From NCBI GenBank assembly GCA_028284285.1, contig JANQSA010000082.1, forward strand, positions 1 through 64,000: a DNA stretch of 64,000 nt, in the 5' to 3' direction. Of this stretch, positions 1 through 8,423 are shown piece by piece. The notes beneath the pieces were generated by a model. That model saw only the letters and a program-made list of their open reading frames with translations. It searched no databases and was not told the origin of the DNA. The translations under genes were made by a program, and so were the position numbers. The DNA is from Croceivirga sp. GTDB taxonomy: Bacteria; Bacteroidota; Bacteroidia; Flavobacteriales; Flavobacteriaceae. Each line of letters starts with the position of its first letter. The stretch's first letter is position 1.

Positions 1-161
1 TAAATAACTTAGGGAATGCAGTAATTTGAGTGTTCATATCTTAAGTTTTTTGTCAATCTTTAAGATACTCGACTTACTGCTTTTTCATTGATGCTATAAA
101 AAAATAGCTATTTAAGTAGCTAATACAAAGTGATTTCTCCAAATATATCACCAGTACCAAA

Positions 162-213
162 CCGAAAAGTAAGTGCGTACATCTGCTACTCTTCATATAC
201 AGGGCAGTTGGCA
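162..213 (+). repeat. attC-like palindromic site, right half only
   Basis: The block begins CCGAAAAGTAA (162-172), carries CTACT at 186 and ends in GTTGGCA (207-213). The same CCGAAAAGTAA occurs at 2640-2650 in the complete site at 2561-2692, and the spacing to the terminal GTT is nearly the same (45 and 46 nt). CTACT to GTT is 21 nt, as in the sites ending at 2692 and 7550. I could not find a convincing left half in 1-160, which otherwise holds nothing recognisable. Confidence 0.5.
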
Positions 214-269
214 AACCTTTAAAAAGGTACTTTCAATCGGATTGAACAGATCAAAACAGCTATGGAAAT

Positions 270-467
270 TTAATCTTCCAGCCTTAACACTTCTATGATC
301 CCCCTAATGGCAGAAACAACGTTTTGAATTTCTTTTCTCTCAAAGGTGTCCTCCTCTAAATAAAACAGCATTTCGATTCCCAAATCCAAGATCCTTGCCA
401 ATTCCTCATGGGAACCGTAGCTATCGGCAATTAAACTTGTGAAATCTTCTTTGGTCTTTTTATTCAA
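270..467 (-). CDS. small uncharacterised protein divergent from an XRE regulator
   Basis: This 65-residue acidic, probably all-helical protein has no signal peptide or membrane segment, and I do not recognise its family. The only plausible start is TTG at 467; no in-frame ATG precedes it. It is transcribed away from the XRE regulator gene, and its start codon touches one of two near-identical operator-like repeats (467-483 and 514-530). This suggests that the regulator controls it. A small partner of a DNA-binding protein, such as a toxin-antitoxin or immunity partner, is conceivable, but no toxin motif is visible. It is the only - strand gene in the first 13.6 kb. Confidence 0.55.
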   Translation of the reverse strand: MNKKTKEDFTSLIADSYGSHEELARILDLGIEMLFYLEEDTFERKEIQNVVSAIRGIIEVLRLED

Positions 468-532
468 CTTGTCATATATGGCATTAATAACCGTAAAGAT
501 AAACCTTTTCTTGACTTGTCAAATATGGCAAG
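467..532. promoter_or_regulatory. paired operator-like repeats in a divergent promoter
   Basis: ACTTGTCATATATGGCA at 467-483 and ACTTGTCAAATATGGCA at 514-530 differ at one base and lie 47 bp apart. The second copy is the core of an 18-bp imperfect dyad CTTGtCAaATaTGgCAAG (515-532). They lie at the start of the - strand small gene and at the start of the XRE gene, as expected for operators of a divergently autoregulated helix-turn-helix repressor. Binding by that regulator is inferred. Confidence 0.6.
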
Positions 533-761
533 TATGGAAAAATCGGAAGTTCTCAAAATTATTGGTCAAAATGTAAAAAGGATTCGTCTTGAAAAGGGTT
601 TGACACAACTTGACCTGGTTGGAAAAATAAAAACCCGAATTGACACCACGAATATTTCCAGAATTGAAAAAGGCAGGACAAATGCGACTATCCATACCCT
701 GTCCAGAATCAGCCAAGCTTTGGAAGTTCCATTATCAGAAATTTGCAATCTGGGTGAATAA
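525..761 (+). CDS. XRE/Cro-C1-type helix-turn-helix regulator
   Basis: A single-domain DNA-binding protein of about 78 residues. The HTH_3 fold fills it: IGQNVKRIRLEKGLTQ, then ISRIEKGRTNATIHTLSRI and a short C-terminal tail. Three starts are possible: TTG 516, ATG 525 and ATG 534. The ATG at 534 would place the 515-532 dyad directly upstream of the start. The gene is divergent from a small - strand gene, with two matching 17-bp repeats between them, so autoregulation and control of the neighbour are likely. An attC-like site begins five bases after its TAA. It could also be an orphan antitoxin; no toxin is recognised beside it. Confidence 0.85.
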   Translation: MASMEKSEVLKIIGQNVKRIRLEKGLTQLDLVGKIKTRIDTTNISRIEKGRTNATIHTLSRISQALEVPLSEICNLGE

Positions 762-765
762 AAAA

Positions 766-812
766 CGTTTGCCAACACGGTGTATAATTAATCATACACA
801 AGACCATTGGGC
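766..812 (+). repeat. attC-like palindromic site, short form
   Basis: CGTTTGCCAACACGGTGTAT begins five bases after the XRE stop codon. The outer arms are GCCAAC (771-776) and ATTGGGC (806-812), and the inner stem is GTGTAT (780-785) with ATACAC (794-799). The left half is nearly identical to the one at 8424-8441, downstream of an unrelated gene. At about 45 bp it resembles a short attC-like hairpin. Confidence 0.6.
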
Positions 813-903
813 ATCATACAGAAAAAGTCTGTGCATTCAGCAAGTTTCGGGTTTTATTAGAGTAAAACCAATTCTATTTTTGCTGTTATAAAGTCTGATC
901 TTA

Positions 904-1746
904 ATGAACAAGCAAGAATATATCAATTATACCCGAATAACTGAAGCTATTGAATACATAAAACAGAACTACACGGAACAACCAACTCTTGAGGAAATTG
1001 CGGAAAAAGTTAATTTAAGTCCTTTTCATTTTCAAAGACTTTTTACCGATTGGGCAGGTGTTAGCCCAAAAAAATTCTTACAATTTATAAGCATTCAACA
1101 CGCAAAAATAATTCTGAACAATTCGCAATCCACATTATTTGAGACCGCTTATAAAACAGGACTTTCGGGGACAAGTAGATTACACGATTTATTTGTAAAA
1201 ATAGAAGGAATGACACCAGGAGAATATAAAAACAAAGGCGAAAACCTAACCATAAATTATAACTTCGCTAAAAGTAAGTTCGGTAGAATTTTAGTCGCAT
1301 CAACCCACAAAGGCATTTGTTACATGGGCTTTTCGGACAATGAAGAAATTGCATTTTCAGAATTGCAAAAACGTTTTCCAAAAGCCAGTTTTATGCAGCA
1401 AACGGACGAAATTCAACATAATGCCCTACAAATTTACACACAAGATTGGAGCGAAATAAACAAAATAAAACTGCACCTAAAAGGAACGGATTTTCAGCTA
1501 AAAGTTTGGGAAGCTCTTTTAAAAATTCCAACAGGAAATTTAACCACTTACGGCAATATTGCTAAATCTATCAAAAAGCCAAATGCTTCAAGAGCAGTTG
1601 GTACTGCAATCGGAAACAATCCTATTGCTTTTTTAATTCCTTGTCACAGAGTGATTCAATCAACAGGAGTTTTCGGAGGTTATATGTGGGGAACAACTCG
1701 AAAAACCGCCATAATCGGTTGGGAAGCATCCCAAAATAATATGTAA
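904..1746 (+). CDS. Ada-like AraC / methylated-DNA-cysteine methyltransferase
   Basis: A bifunctional DNA-alkylation-repair protein of 280 residues. Residues 10-108 are an AraC-type double helix-turn-helix (ISLEEIAEKV-like first helix and a MTPGEY ending). Residues 115-200 are the ribonuclease-like N-terminal part of an O6-alkylguanine transferase. Residues 195-275 are its active-site domain, with the acceptor cysteine C247 in IPCHRVIQ. The N-terminal zinc/phosphotriester domain of enterobacterial Ada is absent, as in many Bacteroidota homologues, so it probably senses damage through the single Cys. It would transfer alkyl groups from O6-methylguanine to itself and may activate repair genes. 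The next gene, an SDR, follows after 72 bp with no palindromic site, so the two may form one unit. The gene is visibly richer in A/T than those downstream. Confidence 0.88.
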   Translation: MNKQEYINYTRITEAIEYIKQNYTEQPTLEEIAEKVNLSPFHFQRLFTDWAGVSPKKFLQFISIQHAKIILNNSQSTLFETAYKTGLSGTSRLHDLFVKIEGMTPGEYKNKGENLTINYNFAKSKFGRILVASTHKGICYMGFSDNEEIAFSELQKRFPKASFMQQTDEIQHNALQIYTQDWSEINKIKLHLKGTDFQLKVWEALLKIPTGNLTTYGNIAKSIKKPNASRAVGTAIGNNPIAFLIPCHRVIQSTGVFGGYMWGTTRKTAIIGWEASQNNM

Positions 1747-1818
1747 TAGATAGTAAGAGAGCAAGAAACGGGTTTTACCCAGCCTAACTTCAATTCAATT
1801 TTGCATTAAATTAAAACT

Positions 1819-2550
1819 ATGCAAACATTAAAAGACAAAGTTATTCTTGTTACAGGTGCTAACAGAGGAATAGGGAAATCACTAGTGAAAGAATCATTGA
1901 ATAAAGGAGCTAAAAAAGTTTATGCCACTTGTCGACATTTAAACAAAATGCCAAAATTTGAAGATAATAGGGTAATTATTCTCGAACTTGATATAACCGA
2001 TGACTACCAAATAGAACAAGTAGTAAAACAAGCATCAGACACAGAAGTTCTAATTAACAATGCAGGCGTATTAAGTGCTGGTTCTATTCTAAATGGGAAA
2101 ATTGCCGATATAGAAAAAGATATGAATGTTAACTATTATGGCACTTTAAAAATGATGAAATCTTTTGCATTAGTTTTAGAAAGTAATTCACCTTCAAGGA
2201 TAGTCAATATCACATCAATTGTAGCATATTCCCCTTTGCCCTCGATAGCAGGCTATTCTGCTTCAAAAGCCGCACTTCTTTCTGCCACCTATTCTGTACG
2301 AATTGAATTAGCAAAAAAAGGTGTTACGGTTCACGCAGTAAATCCAGGTGCAATAGATACAGATATGAATAAAGGTAGTGATTGGGATATGCCATCATCA
2401 GATAGTGTGGCCAAAGTAATTCTTGACAAAGTAGAAAATGGAGAATTGGACATAATCCCTGAGGATATTGGACTTGGAATGTTCAATGCCTGGAAAGAAG
2501 ACCCGAAAAAGTTAGCGGAAATGTTTTATAAACTATATCACGCTGAATAA
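1819..2550 (+). CDS. short-chain dehydrogenase/reductase
   Basis: A classical SDR of 243 residues with a Rossmann fold. It shows the cofactor motif TGANRGIG near residue 14, the NNAG motif around residue 80 and the YSASK catalytic Tyr/Lys pair near residue 154, preceded by the catalytic Ser in NITSIVAYS. The length is normal and there is no signal peptide, so it is a cytoplasmic NAD(P)H oxidoreductase of unknown substrate. It lies 72 bp after the Ada-like gene in the same orientation and shares its A/T-rich composition. An attC-like site begins ten bases after its stop codon. Confidence 0.85.
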   Translation: MQTLKDKVILVTGANRGIGKSLVKESLNKGAKKVYATCRHLNKMPKFEDNRVIILELDITDDYQIEQVVKQASDTEVLINNAGVLSAGSILNGKIADIEKDMNVNYYGTLKMMKSFALVLESNSPSRIVNITSIVAYSPLPSIAGYSASKAALLSATYSVRIELAKKGVTVHAVNPGAIDTDMNKGSDWDMPSSDSVAKVILDKVENGELDIIPEDIGLGMFNAWKEDPKKLAEMFYKLYHAE

Positions 2551-2560
2551 AAGTACAAAC

Positions 2561-2692
2561 GCACAACAATGTGTATAAACAATAGCAGTTTAAGTGCAAA
2601 CTTGAACCGTTTTTTCATTCTATTAAAATATGTTGTAATCCGAAAAGTAATGGCTTAAAACCCGCTACTGCTCATACAAGAGACCGTTGTAC
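2561..2692 (+). repeat. attC-like palindromic site, complete long form
   Basis: The most complete site in the array, 132 bp long. The left terminus GCACAAC (2561-2567) matches the reverse complement of the right terminus GTTGTAC (2686-2692) at six of seven positions. The inner arms AATAGCAGTTTAAG and CTTAAAACCCGCTACTGCT pair imperfectly. The right half, CTACTGCTCATACA followed by ACCGTTGTAC, is shared with the sites at 6325-6383 and 7523-7550, and CCGAAAAGTAA is shared with the site at 162. It lies between two unrelated genes. Confidence 0.65.
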
Positions 2693-2717
2693 ACCCTACA
2701 AACCAATTATTTCGAAA

Positions 2718-3230
2718 ATGAAAAAAAGTATTTTATCACTCATTGCTATTGCAATCATCTTAGGTTGTTCACATAAGAAAGAAAATACTGAAGTTAAATC
2801 TTTGCTAGTCGACCTAATGAAAAAAAGTCATACGGAACAACATTGGTTCGTTCCCACAAAAACTGCTCTTGAAGGACTTACGGCAGAACAATCAAATTGG
2901 AGAGACAGCACGGAAAACCACTCCATTAAAGAATTGGTTTCACACCTGGTTTATTGGAATGAAATCAACTTAAGGGCTTTTAAAGGAGAGGATATGACTG
3001 ATTTTGAGGTCGACAATGAAACCACTTTCAAAATATATACTGAAAATGAATGGGTAGGTCTCATTAACAAACTTGACAGTATCCAAACGGAGTGGGAATC
3101 CATAATTGTAAAAGCTACTGATGAACAATTGACGGTATGGAGTAAAGAAATTGCTAATATTCAAGCTCATAATGCATATCATTCCGGGCAAATAATCTAT
3201 ATAAGAAAACGAAATGGTTGGTGGAAATAA
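2718..3230 (+). CDS. DinB-fold lipoprotein
   Basis: A 170-residue protein with a lipoprotein signal peptide: a hydrophobic stretch to about residue 15, then lipobox ILGC with the acylated Cys at residue 17. The mature part looks like the DinB/YfiT four-helix family. It has LEGLTAEQSNWR, then HSIKELVSHLVYWNE with a candidate metal-binding His, and a final NAYHSGQIIYIRK His. In this family three His residues usually bind a metal and act in thiol-dependent chemistry; here the location would be periplasmic or on the outer membrane. The substrate is unknown. It lies between two attC-like sites as a single-gene unit. Confidence 0.72.
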   Translation: MKKSILSLIAIAIILGCSHKKENTEVKSLLVDLMKKSHTEQHWFVPTKTALEGLTAEQSNWRDSTENHSIKELVSHLVYWNEINLRAFKGEDMTDFEVDNETTFKIYTENEWVGLINKLDSIQTEWESIIVKATDEQLTVWSKEIANIQAHNAYHSGQIIYIRKRNGWWK

Positions 3231-3243
3231 AATAAAAAGTACT

Positions 3244-3292
3244 GTTGCCAACATTTGCCATAACCTGTAGGTAGAACTTTGCACAGTTGGGT
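3244..3292 (+). repeat. possible degenerate attC-like site
   Basis: TGCCAAC (3246-3252) and GTTGGGT (3286-3292) bracket a 47-bp imperfect palindrome that begins 14 bases after the DinB-fold stop codon. GTTGGGT fits the classical integron right-end consensus GTTRRRY. The remaining 160 bp before the S9 gene contain only a weak right-half resemblance near 3411-3420 (CCGTAGAACG). Confidence 0.35.
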
Positions 3293-3452
3293 TGGTAGAA
3301 AATGAATAGTCTTTGTGATAATTAAGTCAAATACAGCAGTTTTGTACTAGTTTTGAAGGTATAGGAATAGTAGTTTACATCCATATAAACAGGTGGGCTA
3401 CAACTTAAAACCGTAGAACGTGAATGATCAACAAAACACTAAACCGGCTATC

Positions 3453-6320
3453 ATGAAATTTTTGGTCCTTCCGGGTGTGATTGTATTAACATTATTTGTA
3501 AATAGTTCGCTTTGCGCACAGGCCCAAAAAGAACCTCTCACCTTTAAAGATGTCAGATTATGGAGGACGCATTCCGTCACACTATCAGACAATGGTGAGT
3601 GGTACACCACACATTACAGGCTAACTGATAAATCTGAAACCAAAAAAGACACAATATTAGAAAGGCTGGTCCAAAGTACCGGCAGTGAATTTTATGATGA
3701 TAACAACCAGACCAATGTACTCTACGTCCACAATGCAAAAAAAGGGGTAAAATACAAGATCCCTGATGGTAGCAAACCCGTATTTTCCTCTAACTCAGAG
3801 TGGATTGCTTATAAAATTGAGCCAGAATCCAATAAAAAAGAAAAAGATGCTGAAAAGAAAGATTCGACTTTTATCGAATTAAAACACTTAAAGTCTGCCT
3901 ATACGGTAAGGTACACATCAGAGGCTGCCTACAGCTTCCCGGAGGATAAAAACTATTTCATTACTGAGGATAAGAACAGTCTTTTAGTTTATGATTTGGA
4001 CAAGAGAAGGGAACATTTTATAGGGAATGTCGGTGAATATTTGGTTGATAAAAAATCGCCCTACATTGCCTACACCATAAATACCGAAGATAAGCGGGGG
4101 AATGGAATATATCTATACCATCCCGTTGATAGGACAACGCGTTCCCTAACAACGGATAATGCTATTTTTTCAAACTTGTCCTGGGATAGCAGCAGGAACG
4201 CCCTTGCAGCCTACCAATATCATAAAAAGGAAAACAAGAATGACTACAGCAATGTCCGCATTGTTGTGATTGACAGAATTAACTCTGGGGACACTGAAAT
4301 TCTTGAATATCCTGTAAAAGAAATTAAGGAAATGCCTGAAGGTATGGAATTGGCAGTAAGTCCGGGAAAAACGGAAAGTACTATTGTTTGGAGTAAAGAC
4401 GGTGAGCGACTATTCGTAAAGTTAAAGGATATTGAAAAAGCTGAGAACGATGAGGAAACTAAAAAAGATCCCGATGTAGAAAAGTCGCCCGTTCAGATCT
4501 GGCACTGGAAAGACAAAAAACTGCTGTCTCAACGAATAATCGAAGCGGAAAAAAAGAAAGACGAAACATTTGATGCTATTTTCTTTCGAAACACCACTAC
4601 CCTTCTTCAAGTAACAGGCGAAAAGATCCAAAAACTAGTCCTTAGCAAAGGAACGGACCATTGGGCGGTTGGGTCAGACAAAAGGAAATACATATCCGAT
4701 TGGGATGTAGATAAAAACGACCTTTACAGTATTGATCTCAGAACCGGCAACAAACAATTAATAAAGGAAAAACATAGCAGTTCAAGATACAACCTGGGTT
4801 ACGAGATATCTCCTGATGGTGAAAAAATGGTATTTTGGGATGACCGGCATTATTGGTATTATAATTTTAGAGAAGCTTCAACGCGAAATATTTCAAGTGG
4901 TTTAAAGGTTTCGTTTGTAAATAAAGAATATGACAAATTTGGTTTTGTCCCGGATTACGGTTTTGTTGGCTGGGTAAAAGATCAAAATGCCGTGATTGTT
5001 AATCATGAATTGGACTTGTGGTTACTACCTCTTGATGATAGCTCTAAAGCACAAAACCTTACGGCATCCGTTACTTCCAAAGACGCAATCCGTTTTCGTT
5101 TTGAAGATTACAGTTTTTCCAGTGAACCAGAAATTGAGGAACGCTACATTGACCTTTCCGAGAACCATCTGTTATATGCTTTTAACAAACAAACCAAGCA
5201 CGCCGGGTACTATCACTTGCAAGGCAATCAATTAAAAGAACTCATTTACCGACCTGTATCATTTTCAAGCCCTTATCGAAGACATCAAATACTAAAAAGT
5301 GAAAATGCTGAGGCTATTATTTACAAAATGGGGGATTACCAAAACTATCCCGAGGCTTATTTGAGTACCTCGGATTTCACCGGCTCAAAAAAAATAACCG
5401 CCACCAATCCTCAACAGAAAATATACAAATGGGGCAGGCGAATTTTGATTGATTATACTAATGATGATGGCGTGCCTTTGCAAGCAATATTAAGTATCCC
5501 TGATGAGTATAAAAAGGGGCAAAAGCTACCAATGATTGTGTACTCATACGAAAAAAGATCCCATAACATGTATACCTATGCCAGCCCCTATCTTTCGGGT
5601 ACTTCCGTGCCTGAAATGTTGTATGTTTCTGATGGATATTTATTCCTTCAACCTGATATTCATTTTAACGTGGGAACACCACATTCGGATATGCATGAAT
5701 GTATAGATGCGGTAATCGAAAAAGTAATTGAATTGGGATATGTGGATGAACAACGGATAGGTTACCAGGGCTATAGTTTTGGAGGTCACACCGGAATGTA
5801 TGTTTCTACGCAAGACAATAAATTTGCAGCTATTGCAGCAGGAGGCGGTGTAAGCAATCTCGTTCAGGGATTCAACCTCGATATTGTTTGGGATGGTAGT
5901 AATGAGCAGGATTACTATATGACCGGACAAGGGCGACTTGGTGTTGACCCTACGGCTAATATTGAGATGTATATTTCAGAATCTCCTGTATTTAACGCCC
6001 AAACTATGAATACTCCTTTATTATTGTATCATGGCACGGATGATCAGGTGGTTAAGTGGGAACACTCTTTTGGTTTCTATAGTATTTTACGCTATTTGAA
6101 AAAACCGGTTGTTTTTCTTTCGTACCGGGGGGAAGGTCATGGTTTGAGAAGTAAAGAAAGTACAAGGCTTGATGTCCAGAGAAGAATTAAAGAGTATTTT
6201 GATCACTATTTGAAAGATAAGGAGGCAAAAAAGTGGATGCTTGAAGAACTGCCCTATGAACCAGAAGAAGAGTCAAAAGAAAAAGATGAAGACAAAAGGA
6301 CACTTCCAAAGTGGAAGTAA
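3453..6320 (+). CDS. S9-family prolyl oligopeptidase-like peptidase, secreted
   Basis: A large serine peptidase of about 955 residues. From the ATG at 3453 it has a typical signal peptide (MKFLVLPGVIVLTLF, ending near CAQAQ); an upstream GTG at 3420 would add 11 residues. The first 650 residues resemble the beta-propeller of S9 enzymes, with repeated WSKDG-, SPDGE- and D-box-like strands. The C-terminal alpha/beta-hydrolase domain carries the nucleophile in GYSFGG (Ser about 775), Asp in HGTDDQVVKWEHS and His in GEGHGL. It would degrade peptides in the periplasm. The C-terminus is Glu/Lys-rich. It stands alone between palindromic sites, which makes it unusually large for an integron-type cassette. 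Confidence 0.88.
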   Translation: MKFLVLPGVIVLTLFVNSSLCAQAQKEPLTFKDVRLWRTHSVTLSDNGEWYTTHYRLTDKSETKKDTILERLVQSTGSEFYDDNNQTNVLYVHNAKKGVKYKIPDGSKPVFSSNSEWIAYKIEPESNKKEKDAEKKDSTFIELKHLKSAYTVRYTSEAAYSFPEDKNYFITEDKNSLLVYDLDKRREHFIGNVGEYLVDKKSPYIAYTINTEDKRGNGIYLYHPVDRTTRSLTTDNAIFSNLSWDSSRNALAAYQYHKKENKNDYSNVRIVVIDRINSGDTEILEYPVKEIKEMPEGMELAVSPGKTESTIVWSKDGERLFVKLKDIEKAENDEETKKDPDVEKSPVQIWHWKDKKLLSQRIIEAEKKKDETFDAIFFRNTTTLLQVTGEKIQKLVLSKGTDHWAVGSDKRKYISDWDVDKNDLYSIDLRTGNKQLIKEKHSSSRYNLGYEISPDGEKMVFWDDRHYWYYNFREASTRNISSGLKVSFVNKEYDKFGFVPDYGFVGWVKDQNAVIVNHELDLWLLPLDDSSKAQNLTASVTSKDAIRFRFEDYSFSSEPEIEERYIDLSENHLLYAFNKQTKHAGYYHLQGNQLKELIYRPVSFSSPYRRHQILKSENAEAIIYKMGDYQNYPEAYLSTSDFTGSKKITATNPQQKIYKWGRRILIDYTNDDGVPLQAILSIPDEYKKGQKLPMIVYSYEKRSHNMYTYASPYLSGTSVPEMLYVSDGYLFLQPDIHFNVGTPHSDMHECIDAVIEKVIELGYVDEQRIGYQGYSFGGHTGMYVSTQDNKFAAIAAGGGVSNLVQGFNLDIVWDGSNEQDYYMTGQGRLGVDPTANIEMYISESPVFNAQTMNTPLLLYHGTDDQVVKWEHSFGFYSILRYLKKPVVFLSYRGEGHGLRSKESTRLDVQRRIKEYFDHYLKDKEAKKWMLEELPYEPEEESKEKDEDKRTLPKWK

Positions 6321-6324
6321 GGAA

Positions 6325-6383
6325 AGTTATAGCTAGTAAACAGCGCCTGGGAGACGCTACTCCTCATAGCCAAACCGTTGTGC
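6325..6383 (+). repeat. attC-like palindromic site
   Basis: The right half GCTACTCCTCATAG followed by ACCGTTGTGC ends in GTTGTGC (6377-6383), the exact complement of the GCACAAC left end seen at 2561. CTACT to GTT is 20 nt. An inner stem AGCG/CGCT closes around CCTGGGAGA. The left outer arm is degenerate or was overwritten by the end of the peptidase gene. It fills most of the gap before the porin start. Confidence 0.55.
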
Positions 6384-6415
6384 GTCATACGGGAAAAGAA
6401 AATTGGAACAAAAAA

Positions 6416-7522
6416 ATGTACAAGCTGATACTCACATTCTTTATTTTCTTTTTAATACGTCAAGTTGCGAGGACACAAGAGGATAGCGCATGGCAACAAC
6501 AACCTGACTTGAGTATTTCAGGCTTCCTGGACATTTTTTATGTGTACGATTTTAATCAACCACAAGGTACGGAAAGGCAATCTTTTTTGTTTAACCATAA
6601 CCGGCACAACGAGTTCAATTTGAATTTGGGCCTTATGCAATTTGGGATACAACACGCAAAGTATAGAGGCAGTTTTGCCCTACATACCGGCACGTATGCC
6701 AATGATAATTATGCGGCTGAACCCGGGCTTTTGAAGAACATCTTTGAAGCAAACATTGGAATTTCACTCAATAGGAAAAACAGTCTATGGCTTGATGCAG
6801 GTGTTTTCCCTTCTCATATCGGGTTTGAAAATGCTATATCCATGGATAATATGACCTTAACCCGCTCCTTGTCGGCTGAAAATTCTCCATATTTCCTTAC
6901 AGGCGCAAAATTAACGTATACCCCCAATGGCCAATGGGAAATCTCAGGAATGATCCTAAATGGTTGGCAACGCATTCAACGCCTGGAGGGCAACTCACTG
7001 CCTTCATTTGGAACTCAGGTGAACTACCGTCCCACGAATACCATCATTTTAAATTGGAGTACATTTATTGGAACAGACGACCCGGACACCACAAGGCGAC
7101 TACGCTACTTTAACAATTTCTACGGGCAATTTCAATTGACGGACAAATTTGACGTAATCGCAGGTTTTGATGTCGGAATACAACAAGAGTCTAAAGGAGC
7201 CTCCGGATATGATATTTGGTTCACACCCACGCTTATTGGTCAATATGCCATAAACACTAGCTGGAAATGTGCTGTACGAGCGGAATACTATCAAGATGAA
7301 ACAGGCATTATCATCCCAACGGGAACAACCAATGGTTTTCAAACTACAGGCCTCTCCTTAAATATCGATTATTCACCCACTCAAAATATCATGTGCCGAT
7401 TGGAAGGGCGATGGCTCAACAGTAAAGACCCTATTTTTGAAACTAATACCGATCCGACGAACGATACCTTTTTTATAGGGACATCAATTGCTATGAAATT
7501 TGCGGAAACTAAAATAAATTAA
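6416..7522 (+). CDS. outer-membrane porin-like beta-barrel protein
   Basis: A protein of 368 residues with a signal peptide (MYKLILTFFIFFLIRQVARTQ). Its alternating amphipathic strands are typical of Bacteroidota beta-barrels of the OmpL/'putative beta-barrel porin-2' type: SGFLDIFYVYDFNQP, WLDAGVFPSHIGFENA and SPYFLTGAKLTYTPN. The first ATG after the palindrome at 6383 is used here; a longer frame beginning at 6311 would read through that site and is unlikely. It probably forms a diffusion channel for small solutes. It lies alone between attC-like sites, so no partner can be inferred. Confidence 0.78.
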   Translation: MYKLILTFFIFFLIRQVARTQEDSAWQQQPDLSISGFLDIFYVYDFNQPQGTERQSFLFNHNRHNEFNLNLGLMQFGIQHAKYRGSFALHTGTYANDNYAAEPGLLKNIFEANIGISLNRKNSLWLDAGVFPSHIGFENAISMDNMTLTRSLSAENSPYFLTGAKLTYTPNGQWEISGMILNGWQRIQRLEGNSLPSFGTQVNYRPTNTIILNWSTFIGTDDPDTTRRLRYFNNFYGQFQLTDKFDVIAGFDVGIQQESKGASGYDIWFTPTLIGQYAINTSWKCAVRAEYYQDETGIIIPTGTTNGFQTTGLSLNIDYSPTQNIMCRLEGRWLNSKDPIFETNTDPTNDTFFIGTSIAMKFAETKIN

Positions 7523-7550
7523 CTACTGCTTATACACAAAAACGTTACCA
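7523..7550 (+). repeat. attC-like site, right half
   Basis: CTACTGCTTATACA followed by ACGTTACC begins on the base after the porin stop codon. CTACT to GTT is 21 nt, as in the sites at 162 and 2561. No left half is visible; it would have to lie inside the porin coding end. It may be a remnant left by recombination. Confidence 0.45.
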
Positions 7551-7569
7551 ACTATATAAACAAATCCAA

Positions 7570-8418
7570 ATGTTCAGGATTTTCAAACTCTTTTTCATCA
7601 CTTCATTATTTGCTTTCTTTTCATCATGTTCCGAAACGGATAATTCAGAAGTATCGCAAGAAGAACAAACTATAGAAGAAACCGATAACCATACAGATGA
7701 GGAAAGTAGTGATGAAATGGATGATCAACAAAGCTCTGAGTTGAGACTGTCCAGATTAACAACATCTTCTGAGAATTCCAACATAACAGTTGAATTCGTT
7801 TATGCTGAGAACAAGCTTACAAATTTGTTTATCAATTCAACCGAAGGTGAAGAACGTTTGATTTATGAGAATGACCTCCCTGTAAAAGTTGAACGTTATT
7901 CCAACGGAACCTTGACATCATTTTCAGACCTGGAATATGAAAACGGCATATTCAAAAGGGAGAGGAATTTCACTAATGATATCAATACATTCTACACCGA
8001 ATACACCTTTCAAAATGACAATCTTGTAAAAGTAGAACGATTTAGCAAAAACCAATTTGAAGAATGGATCTCAACCTTTAGTAGAGAATTTGAATATGAT
8101 AATGAAGGAAATGTACAATTGGTTGTACAAACAGATATTATTAGCGCCAATACCCAGATAACCGAATTCAACTATACCTATGACACCAACAAACATTACA
8201 TGAGCGGATTACCTGAAGTCGTAAGATTCTTTTTTTGGGATGATTCTATTAGCCTAAGCAAGAACAATTTCATTTCTGAAACAATTACAATAAACGGACG
8301 AACAGCTTCCCATGAGACATTTGAATATACCTATAACACCGCCGAGTTCCCTATTATGAGGCAGGAATTTGACTCAGAAGGAGAACTCGTCAGAACTACA
8401 GCGTATGTCTATGAGTAA
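7570..8418 (+). CDS. lipoprotein of unknown function
   Basis: A 282-residue lipoprotein (signal peptide, lipobox FSSC, Cys at residue 20) followed by an acidic Glu/Asp/Gln-rich linker to about residue 60. The rest is built from tyrosine-rich beta segments such as LEYENGIF, YTEYTFQND and FEYDNEGNVQL, reminiscent of YD/RHS-like repeats. I do not recognise a named family. It resembles the lipoprotein at 31906-32811 in signal, acidic linker, length and repeated Y-x-Y-x-x-x-N strands, so the two are probably paralogues. Display on the outer membrane is likely. An attC-like site follows its stop codon. Confidence 0.75.
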   Translation: MFRIFKLFFITSLFAFFSSCSETDNSEVSQEEQTIEETDNHTDEESSDEMDDQQSSELRLSRLTTSSENSNITVEFVYAENKLTNLFINSTEGEERLIYENDLPVKVERYSNGTLTSFSDLEYENGIFKRERNFTNDINTFYTEYTFQNDNLVKVERFSKNQFEEWISTFSREFEYDNEGNVQLVVQTDIISANTQITEFNYTYDTNKHYMSGLPEVVRFFFWDDSISLSKNNFISETITINGRTASHETFEYTYNTAEFPIMRQEFDSEGELVRTTAYVYE

Positions 8419-8423
8419 AAACC

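Noticed and set aside
270-761. Toxin-antitoxin pair in the first unit
   Set aside because: The arrangement is divergent rather than co-directional, and the 65-residue partner shows no RelE, HipA, Fic or PIN-type residues. It is kept only as a possibility.
6311-6415. Upstream extension of the porin frame to 6311
   Set aside because: It would translate through the palindromic site, overlap the peptidase stop codon and place 35 polar residues before an otherwise normal signal peptide.
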